From contig JAILHZ010000178.1 of assembly GCA_024695545.1 (NCBI GenBank), positions 1-22,003 of the forward strand: a stretch of DNA of 22,003 nt. Direction: 5' to 3'. How positions within the stretch are numbered: position 1 is the first letter of the stretch; the number at the start of each line of letters is the position of its first letter. Of this stretch, positions 1 to 7,542 are shown in pieces. The notes under the pieces are model-generated. The model was not told the origin of the DNA and made no database searches. It was given only the letters and a program-made list of their open reading frames with translations. A program made the translations under genes and the position numbers. This stretch comes from Clostridiales bacterium. GTDB lineage: Bacteria; Bacillota_A; Clostridia; Saccharofermentanales; Saccharofermentanaceae.

Positions 1-430
1 CAGCCGGGGCAGTTCCAGCAGGCGCAGCCGGACCCGTATGCACAGAATTATCAGGGCGGCCAGTATCCGACGTATCCGCAGGATCCGTACGCGGCGCAGA
101 ACTATCAGCCGGACCCGCAGCTCGCGCAGACGGTGCCGACATATCAGCAGCCTCAGTATCCGCAGGCGCAGCCGGATCCGTATGCAGTTCCGAATTACCA
201 GCAGGGGCAGTTCCAACAGGCAGATCCACAGCCGCAGTATTTTCAGGAACAGTACGCTCAGCCACAGCCACAGTATCCGCAAGAACCGCAGTACCCGGAG
301 ATCCAGGACTTTGAGCATACGGTTTCCATGATGTCGCCGGAGCAGTATCCGCAGGGACAGTATCCGCAGGGACAGTATGCGCAGCCTCAGGGACAGTACT
401 TCCAGGCACAGTACCAGCAGGCGCAACAAG
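1..430 (+). repeat. Degenerate in-frame Q/P/Y coding repeats
   Basis: The region encodes repeated peptides such as AQPDPYA and QYPQGQ. Near-identical 15-bp units (CAGTATCCGCAGGGA) lie in tandem around 344-373. A larger unit containing QPDPYA...NYQ and GQFQQA recurs around 10-60 and 165-225. The repeats stay in frame, so copy number probably varies between strains. Confidence 0.8.
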
Positions 431-1647
431 GCCAGCAGATTCAGCAGGCGCAGCAGGACTCGAATCTAGCGGGGACCACGCCGTCGTATCAGGACTATAG
501 CACGCAGGATTTCCGTCAGCAGAATGAAGCCGCGTGGGACGAAGATCAGAACAGCGAGAATTCAGAGAAGAAGCCGAAAAAGAAGAAAACTCTTTATATC
601 GTAATCGCATCGATTCTGGTGTTCCTGGCAGCGGCCGCGGTAGTGTTCTTTATCTTCATCATGCCGAAACTGAAGGACGACGATGCCACGACTTCATCTA
701 AGAAGAAAAAGACGAAGTCCACGGACAACGATATTGAAGAGCCCTACGATGATGACGATGACGATGATGAAGACGATGACGATGACGACGACGATCCGGA
801 TGAGTCTACAGAGAAGTCTCTGACGACCGGCGGATCGGACGAAACATTACCGCCTACGACGCAGTATGTTTCGCAGACAGTAACGTCGAAGGCGCAGATG
901 ACCTGGGAGCAGCAAGGGAGCTTGCAGGGGCAGTCGGACACGGATATCAGAGCGGATTTCCCGTCAAGCACGAGTGTTCAGCTGGACACCGTCAATTTCC
1001 TCGGCTACATCATTATGACCGCGAAGGATCCGGCGGACCCTGACACGGCAGACAGTGTGGTTTACACGGTTTATCAGGTGCAGCTTTCTGAGACCTATGG
1101 AGCATCGAAGACCGCGAAGGAATACTACTGGTACGAGGGCTTTTACGGCGTCTACACGAACGGCAATATCCATCTGCATGAAAGGAATATGGTCCAGAAA
1201 AAGCAGTCCGGTAATGGCTGGACGGCACACGGAGTTGCGGACCTCGACACGCTCAGAAGCGATATCACGTCTTCTTCCAAGTACAGTCAGGCGGAGGATA
1301 CCATCGACGTGTCCCTCATCTTCCCGCTGTATCAGCCGAACGAGGAAAGAAATGGCTTCATGTTCCCGCACAGCGACACCGAGCTCATCCCGCAGGATCA
1401 GATCAGCAAGCTTACGGACGAGGAGCTCCGTTACGCGATCAACGAGATCTGGGCGCGCCACGGCTACATCTTTGAGAACAAGGAACTCTACAACTACTAC
1501 AGGCAGTTCTCATGGTACGAGCCGCGCATCTCGAAGACGGAGTGGTACAACAAGGGCACAAACTACTTCATCACCGACAAGATCGAGAAGACGAACCACG
1601 ACAATCTCGTTAAAGAGAGAGAGAAGCGTGGCGGCAACGGCGGCTGA
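1..1647 (+). CDS. Membrane protein with Q/P/Y-rich N-terminus and C-terminal YARHG domain (5' truncated)
   Basis: The reading frame is open from the first base, so the true start lies outside the window; 548 residues are visible. Residues 1-~165 are a low-complexity Gln/Pro/Tyr/Ala repeat region. A Lys-rich patch and one hydrophobic helix (about 197-221) follow, then a Lys-rich segment, an almost pure Asp run (about 248-267), a Ser/Thr linker and an extracellular-looking globular part. The C-terminus carries a YARHG domain (RYAINEIWARHGYIF, about 477-491), a family of unknown function found in secreted or membrane proteins of Firmicutes. The positive patch before the helix suggests the Gln-rich part is cytosolic and the Asp-rich and YARHG parts are outside; that is inference. 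The gene stops ahead of a shared bidirectional terminator and is convergent with RNase J. A role in envelope sensing or wall binding is possible but not shown. Confidence 0.85.
   Translation, partial: QPGQFQQAQPDPYAQNYQGGQYPTYPQDPYAAQNYQPDPQLAQTVPTYQQPQYPQAQPDPYAVPNYQQGQFQQADPQPQYFQEQYAQPQPQYPQEPQYPEIQDFEHTVSMMSPEQYPQGQYPQGQYAQPQGQYFQAQYQQAQQGQQIQQAQQDSNLAGTTPSYQDYSTQDFRQQNEAAWDEDQNSENSEKKPKKKKTLYIVIASILVFLAAAAVVFFIFIMPKLKDDDATTSSKKKKTKSTDNDIEEPYDDDDDDDEDDDDDDDDPDESTEKSLTTGGSDETLPPTTQYVSQTVTSKAQMTWEQQGSLQGQSDTDIRADFPSSTSVQLDTVNFLGYIIMTAKDPADPDTADSVVYTVYQVQLSETYGASKTAKEYYWYEGFYGVYTNGNIHLHERNMVQKKQSGNGWTAHGVADLDTLRSDITSSSKYSQAEDTIDVSLIFPLYQPNEERNGFMFPHSDTELIPQDQISKLTDEELRYAINEIWARHGYIFENKELYNYYRQFSWYEPRISKTEWYNKGTNYFITDKIEKTNHDNLVKEREKRGGNGG
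742..800 (+). repeat. GAT/GAC Asp-codon microsatellite
   Basis: A run of alternating GAT and GAC codons with one or two GAA encodes an acidic stretch just outside the predicted membrane helix. The opposite strand reads as poly-Ser and is not a gene. Confidence 0.85.
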
Positions 1648-1653
1648 TCCCTC

Positions 1654-1745
1654 GGTGCGAAAAGCACTGGTGCTTTTGCGTTTGGAGGCCTTCTGAAAAA
1701 CACTGTTGCCTATGCGTCGGTGCCTTCTCGAAAAGCACTGATCCC
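1654..1745. repeat. Three imperfect ~35-bp units carrying the AAAAGCACTG word
   Basis: GAAAA(G/A)CACTG starts recur at 1660, 1696 (G to A variant) and 1731, spaced 36 and 35 bases. The last two share a longer flank (GCCTTCT upstream, a CCCT-like tail downstream). The first unit is joined by an opposite-strand copy at 1670-1677, so 1660-1677 forms an inverted pair with a two-base centre. The block fills the 3' flank of the YARHG gene, ahead of the stronger terminator at 1757. Confidence 0.7.
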
Positions 1746-1756
1746 TGAACGATAAG

Positions 1757-1787
1757 AAAAGAGGCGCTGGAAACGGCGCCTCTTTTT
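1757..1787. terminator. Bidirectional Rho-independent terminator
   Basis: A GAGGCGC / GCGCCTC stem (1761-1767 and 1776-1782) with an 8-base loop is flanked by an A-run on the left and TTTTT on the right. It lies between the convergent YARHG and RNase J genes and can serve both. Confidence 0.88.
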
Positions 1788-1839
1788 GTATGCGGTTTGA
1801 ATTGCGGCCCTGGGCCGGGGCGCTGGATGTGCGCCTTCT

Positions 1840-3864
1840 TTAGATCTCTACCACGCTGATCAGGATCAGCGGGCGGCGCTTCGTGCTCTCGTAGAGCATG
1901 CTCTTCAGCGCGTCGCGGATCTGGTGCGATTCCGCGGCCTCGCGGATGGACTTGGTGGACTTCGATGTCTCGAGGCGGTGCAGATAGTTGTAGAGCTTCT
2001 GCGAGCACTCGTGCTGGATCGGGCCGGCTTCGCTCTCGAAAAGGAAACCGACAGACTGCAGTACCGGCGGGCTCAGGAGCTTGCCTGAGACCTTCGAAAG
2101 TACGATGGAAACGGATACGACACCGTCGTCTGCGAGCACACGGCGGTCGCGGAAGACGCGGTTGTCGATGTCGCCTGCGCCTGCACCATCGATGAGGACA
2201 GGTGCGGCCGGAACATAACCGTTGATCATGGCAGAATCGGCGGTCAGCTCGAGAATATCGCCATTATTCAGGATAAACGTGCGCGACTCCGGAATGCCCA
2301 GGCGCTGCGCGAGTTCGGCGTGGCGGAAGAGCATGCGGTACTCACCATGGCACGGTGCGAAGAACTTCGGCTTGACCAGTGTGTGGATGAGTGTGAGCTC
2401 GTCGAGGTAGGCGTGGCCGGAAACGTGAACGTCTGCGAGAGACTCGTAGATGACGTGCGCGCCACGTCTGAAAAGCTCGTTGATGACACGGTAGATCGGC
2501 TTCTCGTTACCCGGGATCGGGTGCGCGGAGAGAATGACCGTATCGCCCTCGTGAATGTCGACAACGCGGTGCGAGGCAAAAGCCATACGCGACAGTGCGG
2601 ACATCGGCTCGGCCTGTGAACCGGTGGTCAGGATAACGACCTCTTCGGGCTCGTATTTATTGATGTCGTTGATATCGATCAGGGTGCTGGGGTTCATCGT
2701 GATGTAGCCCAGTGAATTTGCGACGGAGAAGGTGTTGAGCATGGATCTTCCGATGAGCGCGACCTTGCGGTTATACATCTCGGCCGCGGTGAAGATCTGC
2801 TGCATGCGGTGCACGTGCGAGCTGAACGTCGCGATGATGATACGTCCGCTCGTGTTCTGGAAGATTCTCTGGAACGACTCGCCCACGTGCTTTTCGGACG
2901 GGGAAGAGCCCGGGATCTCGACGTTCGTGCTCTCGGCGAGCATGAGAAGGACTCCCTGGCGTCCGTACTCGGCGAAGCGTCCGAGGTCGATCGGATCTCC
3001 GTTGATCGGCGTAAAGTCGATCTTAAAGTCACCCGTGTGGATGATGTTGCCGATCGGGGTCCGGATCGCGAAGGCGAACGCGTCCGCGATACTGTGGTTC
3101 ACTCTGATGAATTCTACGGCAAAAGCACTGCCGGCCTTGATGGTGTCTCCGGCGGCGCAGTAAACGAGCTCGATGCCGCGGGTGCCGACGCCTGCTTCCA
3201 TGAGCTTGTGACGGCAGAGCTCGATGGTGAGCTTACCGCCGTAGAGCGGGCACTTCAGCTCGCGCATCAGGTACGGCAGCGCGCCGATATGGTCCTCGTG
3301 TCCATGCGTCAGGAAGATGCCGCGGACGCGGTCCTTGTTCTGAAGAACGTAGGTGTAGTCCTGGATCACGGCGTCAACGCCGAGCATGCTCTCTTCCGGG
3401 AAAGCGACGCCGACATCGACGATGATGATGTCGTTGCCGTACTCGAAGAGCGTCATGTTCTTGCCGATCTCCTGCATGCCGCCCAACGGGATGACCTTGA
3501 GCTTGTGCGTCTCCTTCTTGCTCGCGAAGGCCTTCTCCGCGTCCTTTACAGTCTGCATGAAGGTATTGTTGATCTGCGCCATTACGTCATCCGGAACGGA
3601 TGAGAAGATGCTGTTCTTCTTGCCGGATTTGCCGGAAGGCTTGCCCGAAAGCTTGCTCGAAAGCTTCTTGGCAGGAGCCCGGCGGGAAGGTGCTTTTGCA
3701 GATGCGGATGGAGTAGAAGACTTCTTTGCCGGCGCGCTCTTTCCCTTGGAAGAATTGCTCTTGCGGGAAGATGCGGACGCAGACGGAAGCCGGACGGCGT
3801 TTCCATATTTCGCGCCGTCGGACGTGTTCCGTGAGGAACCGTTTCGATTGTTGGATTGTGTCAT
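1840..3864 (-). CDS. rnj: Ribonuclease J with long basic N-terminal extension
   Basis: A 674-residue beta-CASP metallo-beta-lactamase ribonuclease that processes and degrades mRNA and rRNA (endonuclease and 5'-3' exonuclease in Firmicutes). The metal-binding signature HGHEDH is at 187-192, NHSIADAF at 256-263 and HTGDF at 276-280; the beta-CASP region and C-terminal domain follow. Family members are usually about 555 residues, so the first ~118 residues are extra: Ser/Lys/Pro/Ala-rich, very basic and probably disordered, with SGK-type repeats around 70-83. The start is preceded by AAGAGG at good spacing. It lies 70 bases downstream of the 3D-protein gene on the same strand, with no convincing terminator between them, so the two may be co-transcribed. 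Whether it is J1 or J2 cannot be decided; no second copy is in the window. Confidence 0.95.
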   Translation of the reverse strand: MTQSNNRNGSSRNTSDGAKYGNAVRLPSASASSRKSNSSKGKSAPAKKSSTPSASAKAPSRRAPAKKLSSKLSGKPSGKSGKKNSIFSSVPDDVMAQINNTFMQTVKDAEKAFASKKETHKLKVIPLGGMQEIGKNMTLFEYGNDIIIVDVGVAFPEESMLGVDAVIQDYTYVLQNKDRVRGIFLTHGHEDHIGALPYLMRELKCPLYGGKLTIELCRHKLMEAGVGTRGIELVYCAAGDTIKAGSAFAVEFIRVNHSIADAFAFAIRTPIGNIIHTGDFKIDFTPINGDPIDLGRFAEYGRQGVLLMLAESTNVEIPGSSPSEKHVGESFQRIFQNTSGRIIIATFSSHVHRMQQIFTAAEMYNRKVALIGRSMLNTFSVANSLGYITMNPSTLIDINDINKYEPEEVVILTTGSQAEPMSALSRMAFASHRVVDIHEGDTVILSAHPIPGNEKPIYRVINELFRRGAHVIYESLADVHVSGHAYLDELTLIHTLVKPKFFAPCHGEYRMLFRHAELAQRLGIPESRTFILNNGDILELTADSAMINGYVPAAPVLIDGAGAGDIDNRVFRDRRVLADDGVVSVSIVLSKVSGKLLSPPVLQSVGFLFESEAGPIQHECSQKLYNYLHRLETSKSTKSIREAAESHQIRDALKSMLYESTKRRPLILISVVEI

Positions 3865-3934
3865 TTATACCTCTTGTTCCGTCCCCGGATAACCCTGCGA
3901 TCAGGCGCTCCCCGGGGCTCTGATTGTATTTTTA

Positions 3935-5110
3935 TCAGTTTACGATGTAAACCTTATAGCCGTACTTGGAATTCATATGTTCACCGTTTTCGGCGAAAAT
4001 GTCAATGTGGTGACCATTGACGCCGGAACCCCTGTCTTCAACGGTATAGTAGCCGTCGCCACCGAGCGGGTCGTTCTCGATGTAGATCTTCGTTCCGGCC
4101 GGGAGAATGCCCCAGTCGGCTGCGACCGTTCTGCCCTCGACGCAGGTCGTCCTGGTCGCGGTCTGACGGTTGTCGGTACCCGGACCTGCCCAGTCCGGAC
4201 CGTAGAAGGTGATCTTAAAGTCGGAACCGATGAGCGTCATGCCATCCTTGCTGCCGCCGCCGTTAGAGGGCTTCGGAGTAGGTGTAGGCGTGGCCTTCGG
4301 CTTCGGGGTAGGTGTAGCGGAACCGGCTTTCGGCTTCGGCGTAGGAGTCGCCTTCGGCTTCGGTGTCGGTGCTTTTGTCGGCTTAGGAGTCGGCGTTACC
4401 GGCTTATAGGCCGAGCAGAGGGAGCACTTAACGTAAGTGCCCTTAACAGTCTTGAACCACTCGTTGCTGGTCTTCGCGACGACCTCGATCGGATCGCCGA
4501 GCTTCAGGGTCTTCGTGATCTCAAACTCTGTACCCGGACCCTTACGGACGTTAACTTCGCCGGTCGCGTAAACAGTGTCGCTGTAAGGCTTCTCTGTCCA
4601 CTCCGGCTTCGGTGTCGGGGTCGGCATCGGAGTTGCGGTCGGAGTCGGCGCGCGCGTCGGCTTCGGTGTCGCGGTCGGAAGGTCAGGAATGGTCGGAGCG
4701 GCAATGGAGATATTGCCTGTCTCCTGTGTCTCATCTGTATCGGACGGCGGAGTAGTCATTTCCGTTGGCTCCATCGGTTCAGTCTCGGAAGAATCCGGGA
4801 TCATAGAAGCGTCCGGAATTGACGTCTCGTCAATAACCTCAGAGGTGACATCCGTCTTGGTCTCAGCGATGTCTCCGGTCTCATCCTGACTCGCGGCCGT
4901 GCTGCCGGTCTGGTTCTCCGTCGCGCTGTAGTAATCCGGGGTCACCATGTCATAGTATTCGCCCTCGGTACCCGAATTCTCCGTAAGGAAAGAGTCGGCG
5001 CCGACGACGCAGGAAAAAGCGAGCAGGATAACGATAGCGGTACCGATCCCGCAGGATATACGGTTGCCGTTACGATGAGTTTTCTTTTCCGAAGATTTGA
5101 AAATCTTCAT
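3935..5110 (-). CDS. Membrane-anchored or secreted SH3/3D-domain wall protein
   Basis: A 391-residue envelope protein. It has a short basic N-terminus, one hydrophobic segment (about 18-38; signal or anchor), a Ser/Thr/Glu-rich stalk, a Pro/Thr linker, a bacterial SH3 domain (about 177-234, with VNVRKGPGTEF), a second PTPKP linker, and a C-terminal 3D domain (about 297-391). The three conserved Asp of the 3D family are visible as D332 (AADWG), D359 (VEDRG) and D370 (HHIDIF). 3D domains are related to the MltA/RpfB/YocH group of peptidoglycan lytic enzymes, so muralytic activity on the cell wall is likely. An in-frame ATG exists 21 codons upstream, but the chosen start has an AAGGAG site seven bases before it and a proper signal-like N-terminus. 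RNase J follows 70 bases downstream. Confidence 0.9.
   Translation of the reverse strand: MKIFKSSEKKTHRNGNRISCGIGTAIVILLAFSCVVGADSFLTENSGTEGEYYDMVTPDYYSATENQTGSTAASQDETGDIAETKTDVTSEVIDETSIPDASMIPDSSETEPMEPTEMTTPPSDTDETQETGNISIAAPTIPDLPTATPKPTRAPTPTATPMPTPTPKPEWTEKPYSDTVYATGEVNVRKGPGTEFEITKTLKLGDPIEVVAKTSNEWFKTVKGTYVKCSLCSAYKPVTPTPKPTKAPTPKPKATPTPKPKAGSATPTPKPKATPTPTPKPSNGGGSKDGMTLIGSDFKITFYGPDWAGPGTDNRQTATRTTCVEGRTVAADWGILPAGTKIYIENDPLGGDGYYTVEDRGSGVNGHHIDIFAENGEHMNSKYGYKVYIVN
4263..4690 (-). repeat. Coding PTPKP / ATPKP linker repeats
   Basis: Short degenerate repeats encode Pro-Thr-Pro-Lys units on both sides of the SH3 domain (about 4263-4400 and 4598-4690). This is typical of an extended linker across the cell wall. 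The SH3 coding segment lies between the two blocks. Confidence 0.8.
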
Positions 5111-5144
5111 TCCCCGCTCCTTATGCATGACAATAGTTATCCGT

Positions 5145-5173
5145 ATTTTATCACAAAGTCCCGAAGAACGCAA
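5145..5173 (-). promoter_or_regulatory. Candidate sigma-A promoter for the SH3/3D gene
   Basis: On the minus strand TTGCGT (5168-5173), a 17-base spacer and TAAAAT (5145-5150) lie about 35 bases before the ATG. The -35 match is partial. A better TTGACA (5219-5224) lacks a matching -10 at proper spacing. Confidence 0.45.
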
Positions 5174-5305
5174 AAATCAGCGCTTTTTGAGGCTCTGAAC
5201 ATGGCAAAAAACTTAGATTGTCAAAGAAATAATCCCGAAAAAAATACATTGTTTTCCATCTATGTTTCCGACTCCTGACGAACGCCGGATTATATTACTG
5301 ATACC

Positions 5306-5335
5306 ATTACAGACGCCCAGGTGCGATGCTATACT
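5306..5335 (+). promoter_or_regulatory. Candidate extended -10 promoter of the ABC exporter leader
   Basis: ATTACA (5306-5311), an 18-base spacer and TATACT (5330-5335) preceded by TG at 5327-5328 form a plausible extended -10 promoter on the plus strand. A transcript from here would have a ~420-base leader before the first ABC gene, containing the 33-bp repeats and the hairpin chain. Weaker A/T-rich promoter-like bases also occur just before the gene (about 5710-5740). Confidence 0.45.
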
Positions 5336-5362
5336 CGTGACATCAGGATGGGTGAGTCAGAA

Positions 5363-5461
5363 GAACAGGTGATTTTCGGGCAGAAGAGCAGAGAAGAGCA
5401 GGCGGTCATCGCGCAGAAGCGGAAACAGGGACAAGTGCTTTTCGGGCAAAAACGGAAAAGA
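5363..5461 (+). repeat. Three tandem 33-bp units (possible small repetitive ORF)
   Basis: Units at 5363-5395, 5396-5428 and 5429-5461 align without gaps and share the core CAG/CAA...TTTTCGGGCA...AA. In one plus frame each encodes an 11-residue unit (E/G)Q-x-hydrophobic-(F/I)-(G/A)-QK-(S/R). That frame is open from an ATG at 5348 to about 5509 (53 residues, Lys/Gln-rich), but no ribosome binding site is visible, so translation is doubtful. Only the third unit carries the AAAAGCACT word (opposite strand, 5434-5442); unit one has a one-base variant at that position. A fourth, very degraded unit may follow to about 5495. Confidence 0.7.
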
Positions 5462-5513
5462 AAAAGGCAAAATCATGGCACATTTTCGCAATCATCAAGG
5501 ATAGAATGAAAAA

Positions 5514-5705
5514 GACGATTTTCTGAGCCGCGTGCACCCCCATCTAGCGCGGTCCCACTTGTTTCTTATACAACCATTAATCCAGCAGAAAATCGTCCGA
5601 AGCCGCCCGTGGCACTGCACCCCATAGAGGCCACGGCGCGCAACCCGCGCGATCACTACGGCGGGGATCGTCCCCATGATGCCCGCCGACTACCGCGTTT
5701 TGGTA
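5514..5705 (+). ncRNA. Structured leader or small RNA with C-rich hairpin loops upstream of the ABC exporter
   Basis: A perfect 12-bp inverted repeat (5514-5525 with 5586-5597) closes a domain containing a CCGCG/CGCGG hairpin (5528-5552) and a small TTGT/ACAA hairpin (5559-5573). Next come CCGTGGC/GCCACGG (5607-5636), CGCGC/GCGCG with loop AACCC (5637-5651), and GGCGGG/CCCGCC with an inner ATC/GAT (5660-5687). The three larger loops each expose a C-run followed by AT: TGCACCCCCAT, TGCACCCCAT and GTCCCCAT. Downstream, GGTA (5702) could pair with TACC at 5691 or at 5714, which are exclusive choices. It ends about 55 bases before the ABC start. I do not recognise a known riboswitch class. Polarity is uncertain: on the minus strand the 12-bp stem would be followed by TTTTT. 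Confidence 0.5.
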
Positions 5706-5760
5706 CCCGATTCTACCGGAAACACGTGAAAATACTAAGTTTACACAGGCAGGTTGATCT

Positions 5761-7542
5761 ATGAAAAAGAAACGCTTCCCGCGCACGAAACTCCAGTGGA
5801 TCTGGGACAATATCGAAGGCCTCCGATGGCTCCTGATCGTGGCGATGCTTGCGACGGTCTTCTATAACGTACTTCAGCTCACGGTGCCGTACTTTTCACA
5901 GCAGATCGTTGACCGCTATCTGACCGGCGAGAATGCCGCGAGCGCCTACACAAATGACAAGAGCGGATTCTATTCCCTGATCAGCGCGATGATCGGCATC
6001 ACGATCTTTAGAGCCATCATCGTGTACCTCGACTGCATGGCCTACGAGCACGTCTCGCAGCGCGCCCTCTACCGCATCCGCAACAAGCTTTTCGAGAAGA
6101 TCGAGCGCCAGGACATGCACTTTTACAACGAGTACAGAACGGGCGACCTCATGACGCGCCTGACGGGCGACCTTGACGCCGTCCGCCACAACATCGCGTG
6201 GGTCATCCGCATGATCATCGAGTGTTTCGCGCTCTTCACCGCCGTGTCGATTTATTTCTTCTCCATGAACGTCAAGATGGCACTCTACATTCTCGCGCTC
6301 GCACCGGTCATCTTCATCATCGTTTTTACGTTCCGCAAGAAGGTTGCCCCGATGCATCAGCTTCTGCGCGAAAAGCACTCGCAAATGAACACCGCGGCGC
6401 AGGAGAACATTTCCGGTAACCGCGTCGTAAAGGCGTTTTCGAGAGAGGACTACGAGATCGAAAAGTTCGATAAGATCAATCGGGAATACAGAGATACGAA
6501 TAAGAAAACACGCCTTGTGTGGGTCAAGTTTTTCCCGTTCGTCGAGACCTGCGCGAACCTCCTTCCGGTCGTGCTTTTGTGGGTGGGCGGCACCCTTCTC
6601 ATGAAGGACGAAATGACGATGGGTGAGTTTGTCGGATTCTCCGGCCTCATGTGGGCGATCGCGAACCCGATGCGTCTTCTCGGAAACATCTTGAATGAAT
6701 TCCAGCGCTTCTCCGCGGCCGCCGATAAGATCATGGAGATCTACTACAGCGAGCCGGCGATCAAGGATCCGGAGGATGCGATCGATCATCCCGACCGCTT
6801 CGAAGGAAAGGTCGAGTTTAAAAATGTCAGCTTCAGCTACGAGGATTCCGATCTTCCTGTGCTGACAGACATCAGCTTCGTCGCGAACCCCGGCGAGACG
6901 ATCGCCATCATGGGCGAGACCGGCTGCGGCAAGACATCCCTGATCCAGCTGATCCCGCGCTTTTACGAGCCGACTTCCGGTGAAGTTCTCGTCGATGGTC
7001 TTAACGTCAGTAAACTTAAGCTCAAGCAGCTTCGTACCAGCATCGGTATGGCGACGCAGGATGTCCTTCTTTACTCTGATACGATTGATGGAAATATCGC
7101 GTACGGTGATACGAATATCACGAAAGAGAACGTCGTGAAGTTCGCGAAGTATTCGGTTGCGGATGAATTCATCTCGAAGATGCCGGACGGCTATGACACC
7201 ATCATCGGTGAGCGCGGCGTCGGCCTTTCGGGAGGGCAGAAGCAGCGTATCTCGCTGGCGCGTGCCCTGGCGGTCCGTCCCTCGATCCTGATCCTCGACG
7301 ACACTACATCCGCCGTTGATATGGAGACGGAAAAACTCATCCAGGAGCACCTTGCGGAACTGGATTTTGACTGCACGAAGATCATTATCGCGCAGCGTAT
7401 TTCTACTACGAAAACCGCCGACAAGATCCTCATCCTTCAGGACGGCAGGATCTCCGAGAGCGGCACACACGAAGAACTCATCGCGAAGAACGGCTACTAC
7501 GCCGAGCTCGTGAGACTGCAGACGGGAATGGAGGTGATCTGA
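5761..7542 (+). CDS. ABC exporter subunit with degenerate ATP site (BmrC/TM287-like)
   Basis: A 593-residue half-transporter: six membrane helices (about 20-310) and a nucleotide-binding domain (about 350-590). It exports lipids, drugs or peptides across the membrane as a heterodimer with the next gene; the substrate is unknown. Walker A is GETGCGKT (385-392) and the signature is the canonical LSGGQ (489-493). Walker B ends in Asp-Asp (513-514), where the catalytic Glu should be, and the H-loop His is replaced by Gln545 (IAQRIST). These changes match the degenerate-site subunit of TM287/288-type and BmrCD-type exporters. The ATG has only a weak AGGTTGATC-like site upstream. The last codons contain the strong ribosome binding site of the partner gene, and the stop overlaps its start by one base. 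Confidence 0.93.
   Translation: MKKKRFPRTKLQWIWDNIEGLRWLLIVAMLATVFYNVLQLTVPYFSQQIVDRYLTGENAASAYTNDKSGFYSLISAMIGITIFRAIIVYLDCMAYEHVSQRALYRIRNKLFEKIERQDMHFYNEYRTGDLMTRLTGDLDAVRHNIAWVIRMIIECFALFTAVSIYFFSMNVKMALYILALAPVIFIIVFTFRKKVAPMHQLLREKHSQMNTAAQENISGNRVVKAFSREDYEIEKFDKINREYRDTNKKTRLVWVKFFPFVETCANLLPVVLLWVGGTLLMKDEMTMGEFVGFSGLMWAIANPMRLLGNILNEFQRFSAAADKIMEIYYSEPAIKDPEDAIDHPDRFEGKVEFKNVSFSYEDSDLPVLTDISFVANPGETIAIMGETGCGKTSLIQLIPRFYEPTSGEVLVDGLNVSKLKLKQLRTSIGMATQDVLLYSDTIDGNIAYGDTNITKENVVKFAKYSVADEFISKMPDGYDTIIGERGVGLSGGQKQRISLARALAVRPSILILDDTTSAVDMETEKLIQEHLAELDFDCTKIIIAQRISTTKTADKILILQDGRISESGTHEELIAKNGYYAELVRLQTGMEVI
7530..7539 (+). promoter_or_regulatory. Near-perfect Shine-Dalgarno for the second ABC gene
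   Basis: GGAGGTGATC lies inside the end of the first ABC gene, two bases before the partner ATG at 7542, and matches the usual 3' end of 16S rRNA over ten bases. It fixes the start and suggests tightly coupled translation of the two subunits. Confidence 0.85.

Noticed and set aside
133..135. GTG as the start of the YARHG gene
   Set aside because: The same frame and the same type of peptide repeats continue to base 1, with no ribosome binding site; the gene is truncated by the window.
744..971. Poly-Ser protein on the minus strand
   Set aside because: It is the reverse of the poly-Asp codon run in the YARHG gene.
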